Source: Treponema sp.
GTDB taxonomy: Bacteria; Spirochaetota; Spirochaetia; Treponematales; Breznakiellaceae
Assembly (NCBI GenBank): GCA_031283575.1
Contig: JAITBL010000159.1
Span: 1-33,617, forward strand
Direction: 5' to 3'
Length of the DNA stretch: 33,617 nucleotides
Each line of letters starts with the position of its first letter. Position 1 is the stretch's first letter. A program made the translations under genes and the position numbers. The notes under the pieces are model-generated. The model made no database searches. It was not told the origin of the DNA and was given only the letters and a program-made list of their open reading frames with translations. Shown piece after piece: positions 27,042 to 33,617 of the stretch.

Positions 27042-28609
27042 GTTTCGCCTCCGGCCATGAGAAGCCCGAATTCCGCCGCCGGTTTGTCGGGCGGCAGAAT
27101 TCCCGCGACGCGCCCTTCGGAAACAATCGCGATACGGTCGCAGATCGAGCGCAGTTCTTCCAGTTCGCTGGAAACCATAACAATGGTGGTTCCCTGTTTA
27201 CGGTTATAGGAAAGCAGGGTGTCGAGGACGATTTTTTTCGCGCCCACGTCGATGCCCCTGGTCGGTTCCGACACAAAGAGCAGCCTCGGCTCCAGGGCAA
27301 AAGCTTTCGCCAGACAAACCTTCTGCTGGTTGCCGCCGGACAATTCCTTGGCGGGCTGCCTGCACGAGGTACACTTGATTTCGAGTTTTTGTATATAGTT
27401 CTCCGCCAAACGCCGCATGGCCTTTTCATCCCGCTGGGTAAGAAGGCCCCCAAGAAAGCTTTTTAAAAAAGCTCCCCTGGACTGCATGGCGCCAAAGGCA
27501 ATATTCCAGTCAAGGCTTTCGTCAAGAAGCAGGCCCACGCCGCGCCGATCTTCGGACACAAAGGCCATGCCCGCGTCAAGGGCCGCACGGGGGTCGCCCG
27601 GGGCAAGCGGTTTCCCCTCAAAAAAGATACTGCCGCCCGCAGGAAAAAGGCCCATAATTCCGTTGGGTATGCCGAGTTTTCCCTGGCCGGCGAGCCCGCC
27701 TATGCCGAAAATTTCCCCCTGTTTTACGAAAAAGGAAACGTCCCGTACCGTCTCGCCGGGCATATCCACCCAAAGCTGTTCCGCCCTGAACGCCTCGCCG
27801 CTTAGTTCCCGCTCACCGTGAAGGGTGGAAGCGGACAGTTCCCGCCCAACCATCCAGACGGCAAGGTCGCTTGCTTTTAAATGGTCGTTTTTTTCGTCTT
27901 TGATGACTCTGCCGTCGCGAAGAACGACGACGCGGTCCGCGGCTTCGGTTATTTCGTTGAGCCGGTGGCTGATAAAGATAATAGCGATTCCCCCGGCGGC
28001 AAGGTTCCTGATGGCGGAAAGTAAAATCTCCGCTTCGGTTTCGGCGAGTACCGCCGTGGGTTCATCAAGCACAAGGATTTTGACGTTTTCGCGATCGATT
28101 TCGCGGGCGATTTCGGTAAACTGTTTATGGCCCACGGGCATTTCCGAAACCAGCGTATCGGGAGCAATTTTTACCCCCAGACGGGCAATGGCTTTTTTTG
28201 AGCGCTCCGACATAACGCCGCGTCGCAGTGTCGAAAGTCTTGGACCAAAAACCGCGGCGGCGGGATTTGTTTTTACCGGCTCGCGGCCCAGCATGATGTT
28301 TTCGGCGGCGGTAAAACCCGGGATAAGAGAAAATTCCTGATGGACCATGCCGAAACCGGCGTCCAGGGCGTCAAAAGGATTGCTAAAAGACACCTCGTTC
28401 CCGTCCAGGAAAATTTTACCCCGGTAACCGCCGCTTTCGGCGATTACCGGCATACCGAAAAGGATGCTCATCAAGGTTGTCTTGCCGGCGCCGTTCTCGC
28501 CGACAAGACCCACAATTTCTCCCTTTTCAAGGGAGAAACTGACATCCTCCAGAACGGAGGCGCCATAAAAGTCCTTTGACACCCCTTCCAGTTTAAGAAG
28601 AGGCGCCAT
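27038..28609 (-). CDS. ABC transporter ATP-binding protein, duplicated NBD
   Basis: GLVGENGAGKTTLMSILFG, ILVLDEPTAVL, second domain LSGGNQQKVCLAKAFALEPRLLFVSEPTRGIDVGA. Confidence 0.95.
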   Translation of the reverse strand: MAPLLKLEGVSKDFYGASVLEDVSFSLEKGEIVGLVGENGAGKTTLMSILFGMPVIAESGGYRGKIFLDGNEVSFSNPFDALDAGFGMVHQEFSLIPGFTAAENIMLGREPVKTNPAAAVFGPRLSTLRRGVMSERSKKAIARLGVKIAPDTLVSEMPVGHKQFTEIAREIDRENVKILVLDEPTAVLAETEAEILLSAIRNLAAGGIAIIFISHRLNEITEAADRVVVLRDGRVIKDEKNDHLKASDLAVWMVGRELSASTLHGERELSGEAFRAEQLWVDMPGETVRDVSFFVKQGEIFGIGGLAGQGKLGIPNGIMGLFPAGGSIFFEGKPLAPGDPRAALDAGMAFVSEDRRGVGLLLDESLDWNIAFGAMQSRGAFLKSFLGGLLTQRDEKAMRRLAENYIQKLEIKCTSCRQPAKELSGGNQQKVCLAKAFALEPRLLFVSEPTRGIDVGAKKIVLDTLLSYNRKQGTTIVMVSSELEELRSICDRIAIVSEGRVAGILPPDKPAAEFGLLMAGGET

Positions 28610-28611
28610 GA

Positions 28612-29841
28612 CTACTCCGGCTGCTGCTGGAACTTGATCTGGTAGTACTTCTCGGGCACGGTCTGTTCCGTCGTGGGAAGGAAGCTGCCGGGACTGCCCA
28701 TGATATAGGTGTCCATATAGATCAGCACCTGATTTTTGGCGCGTATACCCGTGTTGGCGTCAATGTAGTAACCGCCGTTCCACTTGGCGCGGGGAGTGAA
28801 TTCGGCCAGAGCCGCGTACAGATCGTCAAGGTTATCCTTGCTGGCCGTTCCATCAATGATACGCCTGGCAAATTCACCCAGACCCGCGCTCGCGGTAAAA
28901 CCGTAGGAAAAAGCCCAGGTGCCAAAACGTCCCGCGCCGCCCTGCTCGTTAACGGCGGCTTCCACTTTCTTGAGGATCGCGGGAAAGTCGCCCGCTTCGG
29001 CGGAAAGGTCAATACCCAGCGCGCCCGGGTAGCCCATCAGCGGAGAGGGAAGATCCGCTTCGACAAACATGCCGCCGCGGGCAAGGAGCTGCTTGAGGAG
29101 GGGCTCGGTGTGCGCGTCATTGGTACAGAAGAAGACCGTCTCCGGTCCGTATCTTTCAATCCACTGCGGAGTCTGCTCAAGTATAGTCTGCTGTGCGCCC
29201 GCTATGCCGACATCACTGGTCGGATCCGGCGCCGACACGTATACAAACTCAATCCCCAGGTCCTTGCAGGCCGCTTCCATAATCTGGCGGCGCAGCCCGA
29301 GGGTTTCGTAGCTCATGTGGCGGGGAAAGGAAATGTGCACGAATGTTTTCGCGCCCAGCTGTTTGGCCGCCCAGGGGATCGTGTAACCGCGCGAGATAAA
29401 ATCGGCGGCAATTGCCAGATCGGCGGCGCCCTGGATTACCAGCGGATCTTCGTGGGATTCGCCGGCAAAGAGCAGGATGTCGGGCCGTCTTTCGCGCACC
29501 CGCTTAAAGGCTTCGGCCGTACCGGGCACACCCTGGTTGACGATAATTGCCTTCATCTTGGGATCGTCGGCCAGGCTGACAATCTGGGAAATGGTCACTT
29601 CCTGCTGATCCATGAAGTTGTCGGGGTAGGTGATATGCTGAATGATCCCGCCTTCGGTCGCCTTGCCGTAACGGGCAATCAGTTCTTCGGCGCCCCGCAG
29701 GTCGTCTTCGGACTGGGACACCGTACCGGTACAGATGCCGATATGGTAGGCCGCGCCGGAAGAATCCCCGCTGCTGCCCCCGCAGGAAACAAAAAGCAGA
29801 GCCGCGGCAAGGACGGGCGCTAAAAAGGTCAATTTTCTCAT
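28612..29841 (-). CDS. DUF3798-type periplasmic substrate-binding lipoprotein
   Basis: Lipobox FVSC; HIGICTGTVSQSEDDLRGAEELIARYG, PDNFMDQQEVTISQIVSLADDPKMKAIIVNQGVPGT; 5' end of the ABC operon. Confidence 0.75.
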   Translation of the reverse strand: MRKLTFLAPVLAAALLFVSCGGSSGDSSGAAYHIGICTGTVSQSEDDLRGAEELIARYGKATEGGIIQHITYPDNFMDQQEVTISQIVSLADDPKMKAIIVNQGVPGTAEAFKRVRERRPDILLFAGESHEDPLVIQGAADLAIAADFISRGYTIPWAAKQLGAKTFVHISFPRHMSYETLGLRRQIMEAACKDLGIEFVYVSAPDPTSDVGIAGAQQTILEQTPQWIERYGPETVFFCTNDAHTEPLLKQLLARGGMFVEADLPSPLMGYPGALGIDLSAEAGDFPAILKKVEAAVNEQGGAGRFGTWAFSYGFTASAGLGEFARRIIDGTASKDNLDDLYAALAEFTPRAKWNGGYYIDANTGIRAKNQVLIYMDTYIMGSPGSFLPTTEQTVPEKYYQIKFQQQPE

Positions 29842-30069
29842 AATTCCTCCTGTAAACAGTATGGCTACCAGTATGCACGATTTATGGAAACAGGTCCAGT
29901 ATAGGGGCGGCGGCCGGCAATTTTACATTTTACAAGGGGAATGAACCTCACGAACACCACGAACAGAAGGCGGGGTAAAATTCCAGCGCCGGTACGTTTA
30001 ACGTATTACGGGGCGTTTTTTCGTCCCTGCCCGTAAACCCCGCCGGCAAAGATGAAGCGGCGTTATCTG

Positions 30070-30483
30070 TTACTTGACCACATTGCGTATTTTGTCGCCG
30101 TGGGCGCCGGTAACTTCCTGCCTTTGGGGATGAACCGTTAAATCCATCCCTTCCAGGGGATACGCGCCCAGGAGGATTTCTTCCTCATCGGGAAGGACCA
30201 CCGCTTCGCAGACGGTCTTCCGGTCTTTCCAGCGGACCTCCACATATTCGGTTATCCGGCTGGGTATTTTTATCCCTCCGGCAACGGTAGTTTCGGTGGT
30301 TTCCTCTACCCGCAGGCCCAGTTTTTGGCGGGTTTCCTCGTTGATGACCAGGGTCCACGCGCCGGTATCCACAAGGGCGTTGACCGTAAGCCGCCGGACC
30401 CCCGACTCCGGGATGAATCCGTCCCGCGCTTTAACCGCATCCCCGATGTTGACGAGGGTGATTTCCGTATGTACTTCGCCCAT
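30070..30483 (-). CDS. Retropepsin-like (clan AA) aspartic protease family protein
   Basis: VNALVDTGAWTLVINEETRQKLGL with later EEEILLGAYPLEGMDL; ATG at 30483 behind GGAGAG. Confidence 0.8.
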   Translation of the reverse strand: MGEVHTEITLVNIGDAVKARDGFIPESGVRRLTVNALVDTGAWTLVINEETRQKLGLRVEETTETTVAGGIKIPSRITEYVEVRWKDRKTVCEAVVLPDEEEILLGAYPLEGMDLTVHPQRQEVTGAHGDKIRNVVK

Positions 30484-30550
30484 ATCGTTCTCTCCGCCTT
30501 CAAGTATACCGTAAACACAATCCTTACGCATAAGACGCTTGGGGAAGGCC

Positions 30551-30584
30551 CAAAAAAAACCGCCGCCGCATCATCGCGGACGGC
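30551..30584 (-). terminator. Intrinsic terminator after the FloA/NfeD operon
   Basis: Minus strand GCCG-T-CCGC-GATGAT-GCGG-CGGC then GGTTTTTTTT, starting directly after TAA at 30585. Confidence 0.8.
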
Positions 30585-31094
30585 TTACATTCCCCGCGGC
30601 GCTCCCAAAACCTCCGACCAGACGAGCGCCTGCTGCAAGGGTGTAAGGCGGGCCAGGCCGGCGATGGGTTGTACGCTTTCCGAAGCGGGCAGCGGCGCGG
30701 TTTCGGCCGGCGCGGCGGCCGTTGTGTCGGGCTGTATTTCGTAAGCTCCCCGCGTTTTTGCGGCCGCCGGTGGCTTTTTGGGGACGCTTTTCTTCTTTGC
30801 CGCCGGCCTGGGAGTCGACGGCCATACGACAGGCTTTTCGGAAAACGGGGACGAAGCGGCGTTCTGCGTTTTGAACAGCGGTGCGGCCGGAGGAAGGTAG
30901 ACGCCGGTGTCCCCGGTCAGGGCATCGGCGTAAGCGGGGTTACGGCGGGCTTCGTTGATTTTTTCCACGAGCTCGTCATTGGACGCTTTTTGGCGCTCCC
31001 GGTTTTTTTGCCGCGCGCCGGCGTTGAGAATACGAACGCTGATCACCAGAGCAATGGGAATAAGATAAACGAGCCAGCTTGCCATATCGTCCAT
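30585..31094 (-). CDS. Hypothetical single-TM protein of the FloA/NfeD operon
   Basis: N-terminal TM, Pro/Ala/Lys-rich linker, C-terminal LTPLQQALVWSEVLGAPRGM. Confidence 0.7.
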   Translation of the reverse strand: MDDMASWLVYLIPIALVISVRILNAGARQKNRERQKASNDELVEKINEARRNPAYADALTGDTGVYLPPAAPLFKTQNAASSPFSEKPVVWPSTPRPAAKKKSVPKKPPAAAKTRGAYEIQPDTTAAAPAETAPLPASESVQPIAGLARLTPLQQALVWSEVLGAPRGM

Positions 31095-31105
31095 AGACGC
31101 CCCCG

Positions 31106-32098
31106 CTACTGCTTTCCGCCGATTGACGAACGCATATCGGTGTCGGCCTGAACATTTTTAAGCCGGTAATAATCCATAACGCCCAGGTGGCCGTTCTTGA
31201 AGGCCTCGGAAATGGCAAGCGGTATCTGGGCTTCGGCAAGCACGACCTTGGCGCGGTTTTCCTGAACCAGGGCGAGCATTTCCTGCTCCTGGGCCTGGGC
31301 GGCGGCGCGGCGTTTTTCCGCTTCCGCCTGAAAGCGGCGCTTGTCCGCTTCCGCCTGATCCGCCTGAAGCTTGGCGCCGATATTCGCGCCCACGTCGATG
31401 TCGGCTATATCTATTGAAAGAATCTCGAACGCCGTCCCCGCGTCAAGGCCCTTGGAGAGCACCGTCCGCGAAATCGTGTCGGGGTTTTCCAGCACCGACT
31501 TGTAAGATTCCGAAGAACCGATAGTGGTGACAATGCCTTCGCCGACACGGGCGATAATCGTTTCTTCGGTTGCGCCGCCGACGAGCCGTTCAATGTTGGC
31601 CCGCACGGTAACCCGCGCCTTGACCTGGAGCTGAATGCCGTCCTTCGCAACGGCGTCAATGGTCGTTTTGCCCTTGGAAGTGTCGGGACAATCGATCACC
31701 TTGGGGTTTACACTGGTCCGCACCGCGTCCAGCACGTCGCGTCCCGCAAGGTCGATGGCGGCGGCCCGCTGAAACGGAAGCGGAATGTTCGCCTTGTTTG
31801 CCGCCACCAGGGCGCGGCTTACCTTCATGACATCGCCCCGCGCAAGGAAGTGGGTTTCCAGCAGGTCGGAAGAAACTTCGATTCCGGCTTTGGAAAGCAT
31901 GATCCGCGAATCGACAATGACCCCCTCTTTTACATGCCGCAGCCACATGCCGATGAGCCGCCCCAATCCTACGTGCGCGCCCGAAAGCAGCGCCCTGAAC
32001 CAGAGCCCGAAGAAACGAAAAAAGAGCATCAGGAAACCGATGCCGATTATGGCGATAATGACAATACCGATAAGAATTAAAACTCCAACACTCATCAT
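31106..32098 (-). CDS. floA: Flotillin-like FloA (YqfA family)
   Basis: [109 protein letters not shown]. Confidence 0.93.
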   Translation of the reverse strand: MMSVGVLILIGIVIIAIIGIGFLMLFFRFFGLWFRALLSGAHVGLGRLIGMWLRHVKEGVIVDSRIMLSKAGIEVSSDLLETHFLARGDVMKVSRALVAANKANIPLPFQRAAAIDLAGRDVLDAVRTSVNPKVIDCPDTSKGKTTIDAVAKDGIQLQVKARVTVRANIERLVGGATEETIIARVGEGIVTTIGSSESYKSVLENPDTISRTVLSKGLDAGTAFEILSIDIADIDVGANIGAKLQADQAEADKRRFQAEAEKRRAAAQAQEQEMLALVQENRAKVVLAEAQIPLAISEAFKNGHLGVMDYYRLKNVQADTDMRSSIGGKQ

Positions 32099-33600
32099 AC
32101 ACTCCTTACAAAAATATTATTTCCCTGAATTTTCACTACTTTGATTTCGCGGCCCGCCTCAATAAAAGAGGCGTCGGCTTCGACCTGATAATTTTCGCCG
32201 TCAATTTCCGCCTTGCCGATGGGACGGAGCACGGTAACGGCCCGTCCGGTTTTTCCCGCAAGCGTCCGGTAATCCGACTCGACGCCGCCGTCTTCTTTCC
32301 AGCCGCCGCCTTCGCTGGCGCTCTGCCCGATCTGCGTTTTTAACATAATCGGATCGAAGAGATGGGTTTTGGGACCCAGCAGCGCGATCATCGCGATTCC
32401 GATAATCGCCGCGAAAAGTCCCACGGCGACCACGATGGTGTTGCGGCCCATGAGCGACCACTCCCAGTCAAAACGCGGAATGATAAAATCCTGCATAGAA
32501 AGAACAAGGGAAAGACCGATGATCACAATTCCCGAAATACCGGCGACGCCGAAGCCCGGCAGGATAAAAATTTCCACGGCAAGAAGGCCCACGCCGAGTA
32601 TAAAGAGGATCAGCTCCAGGGAGTCCACGCGGCCCAGCAAAAAGCTGGAGCCAAAGACCAGAAGAAAGGCAAGTATCGCCGCCGTGCCGGGAATGCCGAA
32701 ACCAGGGCTCTGGATTTCAAGAAACACCATAACCAGACCGATGAGGATGAGCAGGCCCTGTACGGGACCGGAGACGAGAAAGGAGATGACCGAGTCCGCG
32801 GCGCCGGGGCTGCTCTCTTCCAGTACGACGGCGTTATCCAGACCGGCCAAAAGTTCTTCGCGGTCATTGGCAAGCCCCCGCGAAAGGCCGTAACGGAACG
32901 CTTCGCCCGCGGTAAGCGAGAGCAGTTTACCCGTGGGGCTGATTATCGCAACCCGCTTAATGTCGGGCTTCGGATCGCTTTTTTCAAGGCGTTCCATCTC
33001 CTGCAGGGTAAGTATGCGCGTAACGCCGTCTACGCTTGTTTCCCACAGTTCCACGTCGTAATCCACCATGGCCAGCGCGATGCCGGTGGGGTAACCGTTT
33101 TTTTCCGCAAGGGCGGCGATTTGTGAACGCACCGCCGCGACGGTTTTTTCGCCGGTGCCTTCGGTCGTACCGTCGGCGCCTATCGTAACCGGCGCGGCCG
33201 CGCCCATGGAGGTGCCTTCGGCCATGTAAATTTCAGCGCAGGAAAGGGCGATGAGGGCGCCCGCCGACCAGCTTACTCCCATGGAAGATTCGCTGTTCCT
33301 CACCCAGGCCACCGTGACGGTGTCTTTAAGCGACATGATAAAACTCGTGATCTGCAGGGCCGAATCAACACGCCCCCCAAAAGTATCGATTTCGAAGATA
33401 ATATAGGAAGCTTTTTGTTCCAGCGCGTTCCGCGCCTCGCGGCGCACAAAAGTTACCATCGAGGGCTCAATATCACCCTGAATGGGAATGATCCAGGCGG
33501 TGGGCGCGTCCTTGACCGGCGCGGCAACGGATTCGGCGGGCGCCTGCGCGGACAGCAAAACGGATACAAAAAAAAGCAGGCACAGCGGGATCTTCCTCAT
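32095..33600 (-). CDS. NfeD family membrane-bound serine protease (ClpP-class, long form)
   Basis: Signal peptide; [73 protein letters not shown]-terminal NfeD region. Confidence 0.93.
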   Translation of the reverse strand: MRKIPLCLLFFVSVLLSAQAPAESVAAPVKDAPTAWIIPIQGDIEPSMVTFVRREARNALEQKASYIIFEIDTFGGRVDSALQITSFIMSLKDTVTVAWVRNSESSMGVSWSAGALIALSCAEIYMAEGTSMGAAAPVTIGADGTTEGTGEKTVAAVRSQIAALAEKNGYPTGIALAMVDYDVELWETSVDGVTRILTLQEMERLEKSDPKPDIKRVAIISPTGKLLSLTAGEAFRYGLSRGLANDREELLAGLDNAVVLEESSPGAADSVISFLVSGPVQGLLILIGLVMVFLEIQSPGFGIPGTAAILAFLLVFGSSFLLGRVDSLELILFILGVGLLAVEIFILPGFGVAGISGIVIIGLSLVLSMQDFIIPRFDWEWSLMGRNTIVVAVGLFAAIIGIAMIALLGPKTHLFDPIMLKTQIGQSASEGGGWKEDGGVESDYRTLAGKTGRAVTVLRPIGKAEIDGENYQVEADASFIEAGREIKVVKIQGNNIFVRSV

Positions 33601-33617
33601 ATATTCTTTCTCATATA

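Overview
Chromosomal window, mostly minus-strand and densely packed, probably from a spirochete related to Treponema (inferred from gene content; not tested by search). It carries housekeeping genes: metK, coaW, rplM-rpsI, recX, acylphosphatase, a uvrD/pcrA-type helicase, rimO, a rodZ-like gene and a LolA-like gene. It also carries an ApbE-family lipoprotein, a PilZ-type protein, an MCP, an ArsB/SLC13-type permease, a trypsin-like protease, a complete DUF3798-type ABC transporter and two separate flotillin/NfeD-type loci. The signals most worth following are: (1) a phased 22-bp dyad array (six positions, including a perfect 44-bp palindrome) abutting the RBS of an AAA/DUF4143-type ATPase whose best start codon is ATA rather than ATG; (2) a structured ~150-nt leader upstream of metK, starting at the predicted transcription start, with a 12-bp closing stem and two mutually exclusive internal hairpins (riboswitch/attenuator candidate); (3) a perfect 9-bp hairpin in the rplM leader downstream of a strong promoter (candidate L13 autoregulatory leader); (4) 2.4 copies of a 109-bp tandem repeat containing a long imperfect palindrome, wedged between convergent PilZ and MCP genes. 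No tRNA, rRNA, CRISPR or transposase was recognised.
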